Shown here piece after piece: positions 33,436 to 45,431 of a stretch of DNA of 64,000 bases. The notes below the pieces were generated by a model, which was given only the letters and a program-made list of their open reading frames with translations, was not told the origin of the DNA and made no database searches. This DNA comes from Plutella xylostella. Its lineage: Eukaryota; Arthropoda; Insecta; Lepidoptera; Plutellidae. The DNA lies in the NCBI RefSeq assembly GCF_932276165.1, contig NC_063982.1:5287501-5351500 (forward strand), given 5' to 3'. A program made the translations under genes and the position numbers. Numbering within the stretch: the stretch's first letter is position 1; every line of letters begins with the position of its first letter.

Positions 33436-33790
33436 TGCGAGGTATGAAAAAGTTCCAGTGAACTGGCACCAAATTACTTCTAAACGGAAAAAAACTAGCT
33501 TAATGACATTTTGGTATAAGTACAATGCACTTAGGATACACATCTAGAAGCTAGATGTGCAGGTTTTCCCACGATGTTTTCCATCACCGTAAGAGCACGT
33601 GGTATTATTGTACTGACACTCCTTAATTGAAATCACAATTGAATGAATTCATTGGTACAGGCCAGGATTTGAACCCACGGCCTCTCGATTCAGAGGACGA
33701 AGCCTTATCCATTACGCCACCACCACTCATTTTAAATTAAATTGTTTGTTTTCGGCTTTTTGCTGGTGGTACTTTTTCATTTCTCGCAAG
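33436..33790. repeat. X-family MITE interrupted by a C-like SINE
   Basis: The X left part (ATGAAAAAGTTCCAGTGAAC, then ACTAGCTTAATGAC) and right part (TGGTGGTACTTTTTCATTTC) enclose a minus-strand SINE at about 33540-33729. That SINE has a different tRNA-like head (GGATTTGAACCCACGGCCTC) but shares body text with SINE C. Confidence 0.6.
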
Positions 33791-34317
33791 TTATATTTAA
33801 CAATATTTAGCACGGTCACATTACGAAAACCTTTGACATACTATTCATGACATGACACATAAAGTAGAGACAGACAGACAGACAGTACAGTCAGGTGCAA
33901 AATTTGTCAAACCGACCCAACGTACTATTTGGCTCGAATATTTATGATTCATAAGAATTTAAAAGTTGCATCAATACAATGACTTTTGTAGCTGACTGTA
34001 CATTATATAAGAATATGACACAATGACCAATCGTGTGCCGAATAGCTTATTATTAAAAAAACATCTACAGTCGAACACAATTGACAATGCATTCTATTTA
34101 TTAGCTTATAAGTTTCAAGTTTTTTTTATATTGCAAAATCATTTGTGTGTGTGTATGGGTTTGGAATGCAATAAGCCACTATTATCTAAGCTGATTTTGG
34201 AGTTATTCATATTATAATAACGAAGTGGAACAGACAGTTACAGGGTGTCCCACATTAACATTACAGTGCACACCCGACGGGTATAGTGACACAATTCAAT
34301 GTTATAACTTTAAAGAT

Positions 34318-34413
34318 AAAATACTCTTTATTGCCCACAAACAGAAACAGTTTCACAAACATAGAAAAGAAATAGTACAATCGGCGGCCTTACTACTAAA
34401 AGTAATCTCTTCC
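34318..34413 (-). repeat. LINE 3' end, interrupted by SINE B
   Basis: Minus-strand AATAAAGAGTATT end and GGCGGCC/AGTAATCTCTTCC motif, breaking off at the SINE B at 34415. Confidence 0.5.
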
Positions 34414-34414
34414 A

Positions 34415-34671
34415 GACGACCGAATGGCGTAGTGGTTAGTGACCCTGACTGCTATGCCGAAGGTCGCGGGTTCGATTCCCGGCTGGGGCAGATATTTGTT
34501 TAAACACAAATATTTGTTCTCGGATCTTGGGTGTTGATATTTAGTATCTATTTATCTATGTATTTGTGTAGATATATCAGCTGTCCGACACCCATAACAC
34601 AGGTTCTGCTTAGCTTGGGGTCGAATGGCCGTGTGTGAGATGTCTCCACATATTTATTTATTTATTTATTA
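34415..34671 (+). mobile_element. tRNA-derived SINE, subfamily B
   Basis: Head GGCGTAGTGGTTAGTGACCC, B box GGTTCGATTCC, B-specific body (TATCAGCTGTCCGACACCCA) and (TTTA)n tail. Confidence 0.8.
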
Positions 34672-34988
34672 ACTACATAGATAGGAAATAGACAATATGT
34701 AAATGGGTAACGTGTGAAAACAAGACATATTATAAATTATAATTATAAACTGCATATTATAATTATTTAAGTGAAATGGTATGCAGATATTTGGCCACAA
34801 TAACAACTAACGATTGTTTAATTATGCACTAATCATTATATTGTTTTTTACGAGTAGGTAAATTTCCGTCGTTAATATCAAGTAGAGTGGTTCTGTCAAC
34901 ATTGCATTTTTTGTGAACGATCGTTTAAATAGAACAAGATAGAGCGGTGGTTGCGTAGCAACACTCCGAAACATAGTTTTTCGTTATA

Positions 34989-35218
34989 CAGGGTGAGTCT
35001 TTCATAGGTGCATATCCGGAAGTATGTTACAAGAGCTCTTCATTCTGAACAACTTTTGTTATAATGACCTTGGGATATAACGAAAAAAAAGATGCCTGCC
35101 CATACAAAAAATGGTTGTTTACGTGACACTGTGTATGGGGAGTAGATATTTTTTTCGAGAATAACCCAAGGTAACTGTAACATACTTTTGGATATGCACC
35201 TACGAAAGACTCACCCTG
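34989..35218. repeat. Foldback MITE, CAGGGTGAGTC ends
   Basis: CAGGGTGAGTCTTTCATAGG and its inverse bound 230 bp, with TA (possibly TATA) on both sides. Non-coding; Tc1/mariner-like by its target. Confidence 0.78.
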
Positions 35219-35329
35219 TATAGAGTGGACCCCATTATAGCTTCGTTAATCCGGACTTGGTGATTGCGGTAATCCAAACGGGTAATGGAAAAAAAGTTCC
35301 TCTACGAAAGTCATGTTATCATGTGCAAA

Positions 35330-35530
35330 TCCTAACTAATATTATAAATGCAAAAGTAACAGTGTCTGTCTGTCTGTTACTCTCTTTCACGCCAAAACTA
35401 CTGAACGGATTTGAATGAAATTTGGTAAACATATGGTCTAAACCCTGAGAAAGAACATAAGCTACTTTTTATCCCGGAATTTCCACGGGAAAACGTTTTA
35501 AGGCGAAGCGAAGCTCGCGGGTACAGCTAG
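35330..35530 (+). mobile_element. Non-autonomous Helitron, complete
   Basis: TCCTAACTAATATT at 35330 after A, GTACAGCTAG ending 35530 before T. Same family as 10257-10475. Confidence 0.83.
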
Positions 35531-37334
35531 TAAATAAATAAAACCATTGTCAGTATATTTCAATATGGGGATTGGTACGTATCAACGTTGCTGACCGTAC
35601 AAATACCACATACCTATACTGTTTTAAATCAATAACAACAAATTGATTGATAGGTATAATGACCGGACCATCGATTTTAGCTATTCCTCACTTTCTAATA
35701 GTAATCCTTGCTGTTTGTATGATGATGTTGTGTAAGTTAAGTAATTAAATAATAGTTCAAAAGATACTTAAAATTTGTTTGTTGTTAGATAATATGCAGT
35801 TATTGTTAAGTATTATTATTACGAGTATGTTTCTTGTTTTATGATGCCTGCACGTCAGAATAAAGTTTTTGAGTTCTGTGCCTTAGGTTAAGGTTTTTTT
35901 TTTACGTGTACGTATTTGTTTTATAAATACCTACATGAATCCAAACTATTGTTATTATAGTTATTTAAAAAAATATAATAATAATTAATCCAAATACTGT
36001 TTAATTTTGCTGGCCAGTACTGCATTATTTATGTAATAAATACTTATGCATGATGTTGCAAAAGTGGTATTAAGAGGTAAGCAGAAAAGGAGCGACTTAA
36101 CAGGTCATTCTAATTGTTAATGACTTTAATTTAAACTTTAAAAAAATCGCACTAATAAAAAAATTGCCTCCTCTCACTGACTTTTTAAGAAGGCAGCTTA
36201 ATTCACTACTTTTGCAACTTTTTCATATAATAGTGCAAAATATTTGGTTTTCTTTCCTTATAAATACCTATGTATTTAGTTTACACAAAAACAACACTTA
36301 AACACAAAACTTACTTTTAGTGAACCCGTTGAATTCTTTTGTATGAAAATTATGTTTTGGTTTTTGAAATAATTTAATAAGTAAAGGTAATTAATTACAA
36401 GCCGAAAACCTAAATGTGAAGCATGTTATATCTAAGCCCGAAACTGAAATCAGAATTTCTAAATTCGCGAAAAAAATATATAATATTATATAAAATTTGT
36501 AAAGCAGCTCAAAATATTGATCGTAACTTCATGTTGGCAGGTGCAGAGAGGTGATCATTTCTAGATTATAGATCTAGAGCTAGAAGTCTATTGGCCAGGG
36601 CTATCGACATTCTCTTTGGTGAAACAAGGGCGTATGTTTACTTCCGTAAGGGCCTATAACGGTTTTACTTCATGGCTGTGTAATGTTTACAAGAAAAAGG
36701 GCTAAAAGTAATTACATTGCAATGAAAAACTGTAAAATAAAACTTTCAATCTCAAATATCTCAGAAATGATTAAGTTTCGGATAAGGCATTATAGGGTTC
36801 AATCGACTGGAAATTACTTGGTATACAATCCATTTAAAGGAAAAAAATGACTTAGCAATCCCCCTGTATACAGTTTGCTCAACCTAGGTAGTCACTGACT
36901 GACTGGTTAATCCTTTCAGCACGGTGATAAATACTAGTTTAGAATAGAAAATAATACTACTTTATTGACTAAACAGGACACAAATAACAATTTATAATAG
37001 TTTACCTCTTGTGATTGTCACCGACATACTTCTCTACTGCAGTGTATGGAGCAATTGTTTTTTTTTTATTTCGATTTCAGAGTTGGTTGATTTTATTTTA
37101 CTAATGAATCCTTTTAATAATGTAGGTAAATCATGAGTGTCAGTACAGATGTTAATAAAAATGTTTATTTAAGTTTATTCAGCGTAAAAATGCACGAACC
37201 ATAACGGGACAGACAGAAAATATCTCTTAGTCACATTTGTCACTTGATAAAGCGTCGGTCACCACGCAACTTGCATGTTCAATATACATTATTTTTAATC
37301 CAAGTAACATATTTATTTGTATTTCAAGGTAATA
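35531..37334. other. No gene seen
   Basis: AT-rich. 36400-36480 contains a short remnant of the CAGGGTGTTGC foldback family (GCCCGAAACTGAAATCAGAA). Otherwise nothing recognised. Confidence 0.4.
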
Positions 37335-37564
37335 CACTCATGATAAATGATAAAGTTACAGTGACATACCACGAAATTAATCTTAAACGGAAAATGCTAA
37401 CTTAATGACGCCGTCTGCAATATTGAAGTACATTTAACAGCGCATCAGAACATAAGTAACCAACTAAAAACGTCATTATTTTAATGAAATTCTTAAGAAA
37501 AAGTTTAAAAAGGGGTCATTTGGTGTCATTATTTTGTAAGTGGAAGTATTTCATCGCTCGTGTG
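37335..37564. repeat. X-family MITE, full length
   Basis: TA-flanked left end CACTCATGATAAATG, core TGACGCCGTCTGCAATATTG, right end TTTCATCGCTCGTG. Confidence 0.65.
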
Positions 37565-37686
37565 GATTGCATGTGCAGTGTAGTTATACATAGATCATGA
37601 TTGTGGAGATGCATAGTCTCATAGCCTATTCCTGTGGGATGTGTGAGTATCATGTATACATGTAGGTATGTATGTTTAGCTATAAA

Positions 37687-37890
37687 TCCTAACTAATATT
37701 TTAAATGGAAAAGTAACTGTGTCTGTCTGTCTGTCTGTCTGTTACTCTTTCACGCCAAAACTACTGAACGGATTTGAATGAAATTTGGTATACAGATAGT
37801 CTAGACCCTGAGAAAGAACATAGGATAATTTTTATCCCGGAATTCCCACGGGAGTTTTTAAGGCGAAGTGAAGCTCGCGGGGACAGCTAG
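37687..37890 (+). mobile_element. Non-autonomous Helitron, complete
   Basis: TCCTAACTAATATT at 37687 after A; ends GGGGACAGCTAG at 37890 before T. Confidence 0.82.
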
Positions 37891-39634
37891 TCGTACATAA
37901 ATGTAGCTTCACAGTTATTTTAAATTTTTCATAGGTACATCCAACGGCGCCAGGGCACTTTTTCAGACTGGCTAATCCTGTCACCACGGCGACTAACCCT
38001 ATACCAGCTCCAGTGCTTGTTACTAATACGCTAAGCTACGCGTAGTACGGGGGTGGTAAACAATATAATTAACCTTAACCATTATGATTTGTTGGCTTAA
38101 TACATACGTACTTAATACGTACGTAAAAACAGTTGCCAACATCTTGCAACCAAAGGTCAGGGGTTAAGTAGTATAAATAAGGAAATTAAAAGTCATCAAA
38201 TCAACTAATTCTAAGTTAAACATTCGTCAGATTAACTTAAAGAAGTCAAAACAACTTTCCTTTGAAATAACTTCGAATCAAAGTGAGAAATTTAAATTAG
38301 GCTGGTATTAGGTAATAGTTATAACATTACTAGCTTAGGTAAAAGCAATAAAAAATGCAATTAAAGCCGCACAAAATGATTAACATAAACTAAGCGGTAA
38401 CTTATTAAAAATGTATGCAAAATGACAGCTGTCAAATCCGCCATCTTGGTTTTCGAACGTTGGGAAATTGCTAATTAGATTGTAATAGATATACTGGGCA
38501 CCTATTAATAAACAATAAATACCTTCAATGTGCAACGAGTGTTGCTGTATCGTGACCCGAATTTAATAAAACAGGTTTCCTTTTGAGCTGCCACCGAAAT
38601 TGTTACGAAAATGTTGCATAAGAGGCCGACATAATGCTAAACAAAGACAGAATAAACAGCTGACTGGCACCGCACAGTTCAGAAACCTTAAATTAAAAAA
38701 ATTACACTTTCGTTTTTCTATTTCACACAGGCATTCTATATTTAAACTGAGGAGAATCACTTTTGACAGTTCAGAAAGATTAAGAAGCAAAAACCTTTTA
38801 CGTGATGCGTTTTGGCGGTAATTTCACTGCGGTGCTTTTTTTCTTGACTTTTTTTAAATAGAAAGGCACGGGCTGATTTAGTTTATGCCAAGCGAGTGGC
38901 TGTGGAGCCTATCGCGTACTGACTATAGCTACTTTAGTTCAGCTGTGATGGCCGATCAGAGATTGTAAGGCTGCGTTCTGATTGGTGGACACAATTGGCT
39001 GAAAATTGTGAAAATTATTGCATTGGTATGTTTATCGTTTCGCTTTCACTGAAGTTTATTGTTATGAAGCGTAATAAAATTATTGATTAATTATTTTCGT
39101 GAAATAGGAAGAAGACAGTCGTAAATTTTAATAAGGTGCGTACAGTTATTTGTCATAAAAACGTGTTTTATTTTTATTTAAGTATCTTCGTGTATAATAT
39201 CCGCACAACTAATACACAAAATATACGGAATTTGTTATTACAATTTCCGTATATTTTGCTGTCTGTTCAAAAAACGGTTCCTTAAAAAGTTCTTTTTTAA
39301 ATCTGTAAAACGGTATAAGTAATTAATGTATCAAAGTAAGAAACCGAATATTAAAAGTAAGATAGATTTACTCAAAAGCATAGATGAAGCAACATTTATT
39401 TGACATACTGACAACCACAATGAAAAAATAAACCTTAAAAAAAATGCAATAAAAAATAACATCAGCAACAATTTTTTTTTTTAATTAAATGTAAATATAA
39501 AATTACACAACAGGTATAGCTTAATATGTATTATGACAATTACACATTGAAATCTCAAATTGGATTCTTAGGTATCGTTGCCTAAGTATTGCTGTCAATA
39601 TGCAACTTTGACAGAATATGAGGCTTTATTTCTA
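37891..39634. other. No supported gene; GC-richer patch at 38400-38830
   Basis: 38400-38830 is less AT-rich (AATCCGCCATCTTGG near 38437) and has overlapping ORFs on both strands without domains; it could be a promoter-proximal region, but I cannot show it. The rest is unassigned. Confidence 0.3.
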
Positions 39635-39749
39635 CAGGGTGTTGCAAAAAGGGTATACTAAACCGAAACCTACATGCGCAGCATGGTATATCTAAGCTCG
39701 AAACTGAACTGACTGTTTCGGCTTAGTATACCAATTTTGCAACACCCTG
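39635..39749. repeat. Foldback MITE, CAGGGTGTTGC family, intact
   Basis: A 115-bp element with CAGGGTGTTGCAAAAAGGGT at the left and the inverse (TTGCAACACCCTG) at the right, TA on both sides. Confidence 0.78.
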
Positions 39750-40242
39750 TATAATTTCCATGCTTTTCAGGACACATCCTAGACCCCAGATTACAAACGC
39801 AAAAACGATTTGGACCCAGGTCATTCGGCACTACAATCAATGTGACGTTCTCACCGCTGCCTCATATTGTCTCTTTTTTAACTTTATTTATTTAATACAC
39901 TACTTAGTAAGATTACATAAAGTTATAATACAATAAACCATGCGCTGAAACCACTAGACTTAAGTGCGACATGGTGAGATCGCTATACAATATAAAAAAA
40001 ACGTTAAGTCTACACAGTTAAGGTTAAACCTAAAATAAAAATAATCTGTTTTATGATAGGTACATTATGTTCTTTACAAAATATTGAAGACAATGAGACA
40101 CAAAAATGAGCATGTAAACACAATCAGAACTCGACTTTACTAAGACCTAAATTGTTTTTACATGAGAAATAATTAGTTCCACATTTATGTACGTACATAG
40201 TACATATTATAATCTACCAATGACATCCTCAAATGCACTCAG

Positions 40243-41062
40243 GAGCTCACGAGCAATGAAAGAGTTTCAGTGACATAACAACAAATTACAGTGGACCCCC
40301 GGTAATCCGGCAAACATTATGCAGGGCAGTGTCGGACTATCGAATTTGTCGGATTATAGAGCACTGCCTAAGACCCATATAGTCCGGATTTTTTTACGAA
40401 AGAGTACCTTGTAATCCGACAAATTAATTCTATATCTATTGACGTCACATTTTTCTTTAATTGTCACCGTTTTGTGCTTTCGCTTCTGGGTTTATGACGA
40501 CGTTACTAGGTACCAAATATACCTAATACACAATAAAAAATGTTTCTTTCGCCATTTCTTTCATCCTCAATAGCTTGGTCTTTGTGAAATGGTGGTAGAT
40601 GACTATCGACAAATAATTGTAAAATTTGACGTCGATTTAAATAGTAAACAATGAACGTACGCTAGGCCGTAGGTACGTACCGCTATGACTAGTAGTCAAA
40701 TTCAAACTAAGTAAAACAATACATACGCGTCGAGCACAATAGCGGTGGCGCGTAAGAGTTGTGACCTGTTCAAACTTGCGTGATCTATATACTTAGCAAA
40801 GATTGTCAAACATAATTCTGTCATGTCGGATTACAGGGGGCGCCGGATTAGACAGGGGCCGGATTATCGGGGGTCCACTGTACTCTTAATTGAAAAAAAC
40901 TAGCTTAATGACACCGCCTGCAATATTGAAGTAAGTACATTTAACAGTGCATCAGGATATTACCAAGTAAAAACGTAAATATTTTGTTGAAATTTTAAAA
41001 TGCTTATTTAATATTTGAAAAAAAATGTTGTTGTCAATGTGTGTGGCAACTTTTTATTGATG
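40243..41062. repeat. X MITE carrying a Tigger-like MITE
   Basis: The X left end (CTCACGAGCAATGAAAGAGT) reads to ACAACAAATT and resumes at ACTCTTAATTG with TAATGACACCGCCTGCAATA. The interruption is the element at 40289-40880. Confidence 0.7.
40289..40880. mobile_element. Pogo/Tigger-like non-autonomous element
   Basis: Terminal inverted repeats CAGTGGACCCCCGGTAATCC and its inverse (ATCGGGGGTCCACTG), with TA on both sides (40287-40288, 40881-40882). The CAGTGGACCCC end and many CCGGATTA motifs are typical of pogo/Tigger elements. It contains a copy of the 3'UTR of the LINE at window start (about 40543-40640). No transposase ORF. 35222-35290 is a further diverged relative. Confidence 0.78.
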
Positions 41063-41125
41063 GTATGAACAAGGCTTTACCTCGCATAATATAGCTAGTA
41101 ATGTATGCTCAGGCGCACTCGCTCA

Positions 41126-41127
41126 CC

Positions 41128-41168
<41 letters not shown>
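41126..41168. repeat. (CA)n microsatellite
   Basis: About 20 CA units. The valine/cysteine ORF read from it on the minus strand is an artefact. Confidence 0.95.
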
Positions 41169-41172
<4 letters not shown>

Positions 41173-41446
41173 AAACGTCGCGCGTTGAAATATCTTCTAC
41201 AAAACGACTGAGACAAGTGGTTATAGGGCTATCTAGTAGCGATAGAGTTAGTGCATTATATATCGGGTGTTGCGAAATTGGCGTTGTTGGCAAAAAGGGG
41301 ACTCCATTCTGAACCACTTTTATTGAATAAACACTAAAACCTTACTGTTTTGGTAATCTTCTTTACATGTCCATGGCAAACCCTAGAGCTGGTCAGGGGT
41401 TTTTCACCGTGGTGAAAGGATTAGCCCGTCAGATTAGCGTCAGTTG

Positions 41447-41787
41447 GTGGAGTCAGGAGCGGTGGTAGCTCAGTCGGGTAAGCGCCCGCTTCTCACGCAA
41501 GAGATGCGCGTTCAATTCCGGCGCTGACATGTACCAATGAGTTCCTTTAACTTAAGTACAATGTATACTATCGCTCTTACGGTGAAGGAAAACATCGTGA
41601 GAAAACCTGCATATCTAGATTTAGCACATCTAGATATGTGAACCCACCAACCCGCAGTGGACCAGTGTGGTGGGAAATGGTCCAAGCTTAGGAAGGCAGT
41701 TTGGACATTGGGGATACGCACAAAGGTTCCACTCGAGAGAGCCAGGTGCAGGTACTTACACCCCCACAGAAAATAGAATAGAATAGA
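41447..41787 (+). mobile_element. tRNA-derived SINE, subfamily C
   Basis: Perfect 12-bp target duplication TAGCGTCAGTTG (41435-41446 and 41788-41799). The insertion splits a dispersed repeat that also occurs around 29145-29225. GGTAGCTCAGTCGGGTAAGC head and GAATA tail. Confidence 0.9.
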
Positions 41788-41977
41788 TAGCGTCAGTTGC
41801 TGACTGCTCAGGGTGCAAACATAAAATACAGTTGATACGTCACCCCACATTTTTTCAAGTACTATTGCTTTTACCTAAGTCTCAGAGAATCGTTAAATAT
41901 TGTTCCACAGGAGTATTTAAAAAAATAACGATACTGTACTGGTCATTCGAAGATGTGTCTTGTATTGTCTGTCTAAG

Positions 41978-42090
41978 CCAGTTGTACTGGTTAGTGACCC
42001 TGACTTCTATGCCGAAGGTCCCGGGTTCGGTTCGGACATTTGTTTAAAGACAGATATTAGTACTCGGGTCTTGGATGTTAATATGAATTA
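41978..42090 (+). repeat. SINE B fragment
   Basis: A decayed head (TGGTTAGTGACCCTGACTTC, CCCGGGTTCGGTTC) and short body remain. Confidence 0.55.
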
Positions 42091-42297
42091 ATAGTTTATT
42101 GAAAATGTATGTGATATGAAAGTAATGTACTGTTTAAATTCAGTCCGCAACTTGACACTTCCGTGAAATTTTGCTTATCAGATATTATCAGGCGTACTCT
42201 ATACTCGTAGTATTACAGTAAGTACAGTAACTGTACTGTTTACGTCTGAATTCAAACAGAAAAACAATTGAAGGTGAAACAATTGCGGGGGCTAATA

Positions 42298-42649
42298 CAC
42301 TCACGGGCAATGAAAAAGTTCCACCTGCTATTGACGTTCTAGTTATTATTCATTATTATTAAATTCTTTATTGCACATAAATTAATTTTGTACATAGGCG
42401 AACTTAATGCTAAAAGCATTCTCTTCCAGTTAACCTTGGGCGTTGTGGAGAAAGTGATAGGTAGTGCGAAAGACAATGAGGACAGTTTAATTTTGTTTTA
42501 TATCTATATTGTTAAACACTAGAATATATACTTACTTATACATAATATTATAAAATAAACGTATACTTACATACATAATTTAAATATATAGTTACTATAA
42601 CAAAAAATGTTATGTTATGTCACTGAAACTTTTTAATTGCTCGTGAGTG
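42298..42649. repeat. X MITE interrupted by a LINE 3' end
   Basis: X left CACTCACGGGCAATGAAAAA after TA and X right ATTGCTCGTGAGTG enclose 42363-42455, a minus-strand LINE 3' end (AAGAGAATGCTTTTAGCATT, then AATAAAGAATTT), plus AT-rich sequence. Confidence 0.65.
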
Positions 42650-43158
42650 TCGTCAGAATAGCTGGGGTATAGTAAATATAGCCTATTTGTGAAATAAAAC
42701 ACACAATTCACATAAGTATTACATTTATTCATACTTTATTTAATACAAAAATAAAAATTACCTACTCCTATTTACACTGGTAACATACTCATTGATTATT
42801 GAATTAATCGGTAACTACTAGCATGTTATGGCAAACCTACGTAGTTTTGAAGTATACTTTTTCGTGTTTCGAAGAAAAATCGGTTTTACTAAAGTTAAGC
42901 TTAATCGGATGATAACCTAATTAGTACTTTGAATCAATATGCCATAGTTATACTAAATAGTTAATAGTGTTATTCGATGCCACATATTTGTTTTAATCTT
43001 CATATTGTATTAAAACTAACTTATGCCACAAGAAGTAAGTTTGGTACCTTATTGTATCTCTTATAGTTTTAGTCAAAGTTTCTCTGTCGACATTTTTTAC
43101 ATATTTATAAACAAAAATATTGATATCAAAATGAAATCAGAAATATTCAAGTATACCT

Positions 43159-43560
43159 GACGGCATGAGTCTGGTGCCATGGAAGAGGGGCCGGCTGCTG
43201 GTGTGGGACGCAACATGCGTGGACACACTAGCACCGTCCCATCTTCCATCTACCTCCAGAGAGGCTGGCGCTGCGGCCGGGCGGGCGGAGATGATGAAAG
43301 GCCGCAAATATGCATCCCTAGGAGAGGGGTACATGTTTGTGCCTTTCGGAGTCGAAACCCTAGGGCCGTGGGGACCGGAGGCACGTCAGCTTTTTAAAGA
43401 AATCAGCAGCAGACTAATCGAAGTCTCTAGGGACCCTAGGGCTGGCTCTTACCTCGCACAAAGGCTAAGCATCGCTATACAGCGGGGTAACGCGGCCAGC
43501 GTCTTGGGTACCCTACCCGACAGTGGCAGCGATCTGGCCAGCATTTTCTTTCTAGTTTAA
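43159..43560 (+). pseudogene. C-terminal retroelement protein fragment, nuclease-like motif
   Basis: The ATG at 43165 is probably internal, because the frame is open from the junction. About 132 codons read PWKRGRLLVWDATCVDTLAP, then KGRKYASL, FVPFGVETLGPWG and RLSIAIQRGNAASVLGTL. The pattern (acidic residues around VWDxTCVDT, then Lys-x-x-Lys-Tyr, then a hydrophobic VPxxVETxG strand) resembles the PD-(D/E)XK-like endonuclease at the C terminus of some LINE polyproteins. I recall similar tails in invertebrate retroelement proteins but cannot name the family. Codon use is distinctly GC-richer than the surroundings. Not a host gene. Confidence 0.5.
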
Positions 43561-43628
43561 TTTTAATTTTATATTAGTTATTTAGATTGTATTGTGTACA
43601 TAGATATTTACAGTTTCAATAAAAAATC
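43159..43628 (+). mobile_element. 5'-truncated retroelement copy with 9-bp target duplication
   Basis: AGTATACCT occurs at 43150-43158 and 43629-43637. The inserted 470 bp start inside a coding frame, run through the ORF below, a short 3'UTR and TTTCAATAAAAAATC. This is the form left by target-primed reverse transcription. Confidence 0.7.
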
Positions 43629-43637
43629 AGTATACCT

Positions 43638-44042
43638 TTTTTTAAAATCTTAACTTATGTATAAGTAATGTAGTCGGTTTTATGTGTAGCGTTATGATTA
43701 AGATCTGAATTGTTTTTGAAAAAAAAACTTAAGTTTACATACCAACAACATGTTGTGTCACATAAAAATCAAAGCAAAAAATACCGTCAGCAATTTTTTT
43801 ACTGTTAAACCGTTTTGAGTTCAAACTAAAGAAAACCATTGTACCAAAGAATACAGTAACAAATCTTGTAACCGAACCAATTCAAAATAAGAACTGGATG
43901 GTAGAGTTGGGGTGTTATTTGTCAAGACGCTTCTTTTGCACTGACACTCCATCTAGTTCGTATGAAATTATTGTTAGCTTAGACCGATAACATCTAAAAA
44001 CTCCACCAAAAGTCACCCTCATCAAAGTCTGTGCCTAAGTAT
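43638..44042. other. No gene seen
   Basis: AT-rich. If the exon at 44043 is real, part of this is its 3'UTR, but no clear AATAAA is visible on the minus strand. Confidence 0.35.
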
Positions 44043-44178
44043 TCATTTGTCACTGTCGTCATACTCCTCTATGTCCTGAGTAGTAGGGCTCAAAGTCGTG
44101 GTGGTGGTGGTTCTGTCATGTCGCTTACGCCGTTGCTTGTTGGAGTGTCTTCGCCAACGGTCCTTGAAGGAGGCTTTT
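44043..44178 (-). CDS. Possible terminal coding exon of an unknown host gene
   Basis: On the minus strand, GTGACTTTACAG ends an acceptor at 44179-44180. The following frame (one base, then 45 codons) gives a basic stretch (RWRRHSNKQRRKRHDR), a Thr run, and an acidic end (DIEEYDDSDK) before TGA at 44043-44045. Its GC content is higher than the flanks. A second frame is open for about 28 codons, so the phase is uncertain. No upstream exon was found between here and 46718. Its phase does not match the phase-0 junctions of the chitin-binding gene. Confidence 0.3.
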
Positions 44179-45002
44179 CTGTAAAGTCACTAAATTCAGT
44201 AAAACCATAGAGATAAGCTGAAAATTTGCAGTGAAACACATGAGGTTGCTATGACACTACTTAGCTGGCATCTAGTACAGGTTTTGCAAATTATGAAAAC
44301 GAAGGAAGTTTAGGTATACTTCTGTCATCAGCATACATTATCTGTCAAAAGTTTCCTCTAAAAGCTCCACTTTGTATGCGAGAATATTATTTTATAGTTT
44401 TCGATAAAGTGTAAAATCTGCACTAGACGTAATGTAAACTTAGCGATATAAATATCACAACGGTCTGTATTGCAACCAGTTGTCATCTACAAAATTGATA
44501 ATTTTACAGTTATGTTTAAAAAATATTGGTTCTTTTGGTGCTTATTTCTTATTTTAAAAATAGTTAATAAAACAAATTTAGTGATAGTAGATAGGTACAT
44601 TCTAAGCTTAAGTAAACAATGAGATAAGTATATGTTGTATAATACAAAAATTGTGCTTAAGATTAAATTAATAAATCCCATTACTTATGATTTAAAAAAA
44701 TAAACAAAAATTATGGTTTTTTACTTTTTAAAATATAGAGACAGGGGTTTAAAACTGGGAAATTTTTAACTACGTGAAAATGTTAGTCATCTATGTAATA
44801 CAATCTTGATTATTATTAATGATAAACTAATGAATGCATTCATTACTTACGTAATTAAAACTTTTTGAAAACCTTTTCAATATCACATACTGGTAACTTA
44901 GAAGTTATCACTCAATTTTTGACTATGAAATTGGTAACTTTAAGAATTTCATTGGTAACTTTATTTCGTGGTCAAACATAATTATTAGTTATTTAATCAT
45001 AT
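44179..45002. other. No gene or repeat recognised
   Basis: AT-rich with short repeated words only. Confidence 0.35.
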
Positions 45003-45005
45003 TTA

Positions 45006-45140
45006 GGGCCTGTTTCACAATGTCTGGTTAGTGGCTACCTGACGGATAAAATACATGCTGTCACTCTCTGTTATTATTTTTTAGACAGCATGTATTTTAT
45101 CCGACAGGTAGCGACTAACCAGACATTGTGAAACAGGGGC
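45006..45140. repeat. Foldback MITE with TTA target duplication
   Basis: GGGCCTGTTTCACAATGTCT and its inverse bound 135 bp; TTA lies at 45003-45005 and 45141-45143. A sister copy is at 57487-57627, also with TTA. PIF/Harbinger-like. Confidence 0.82.
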
Positions 45141-45175
45141 TTAATCTAATAACCTACTTAATATCGAAAATAATA

Positions 45176-45390
45176 CACTCACGAGAAATGAAGAAGTTAC
45201 ATCTTACAAAATGCCAACACTAGTATGGGGTAATTTTTTATAACATTTAATTTAGAATTTAATTGAAATATTTACGTTTTAAGTTGGTAATGTTCTGATG
45301 CAACATTACATTGGTAACATTAAGCTAGTCTTTCCGTTTAGCAATATGTTGGTGCTATTGTCACCGGAACTTTTTCATTGCACGCGAGTG
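45176..45390. repeat. X-family MITE, full length
   Basis: CACTCACGAGAAATGAAGAA after TA and TTTTTCATTGCACGCGAGTG before TA. Confidence 0.7.
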
Positions 45391-45431
45391 TATTAATAGT
45401 ACATGCTTCTAATAGTATAGGTACAGAGCAT

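Noticed and set aside
41123..41317. ORF with a Cys-Val run
   Set aside because: Produced by the (CA)n microsatellite.
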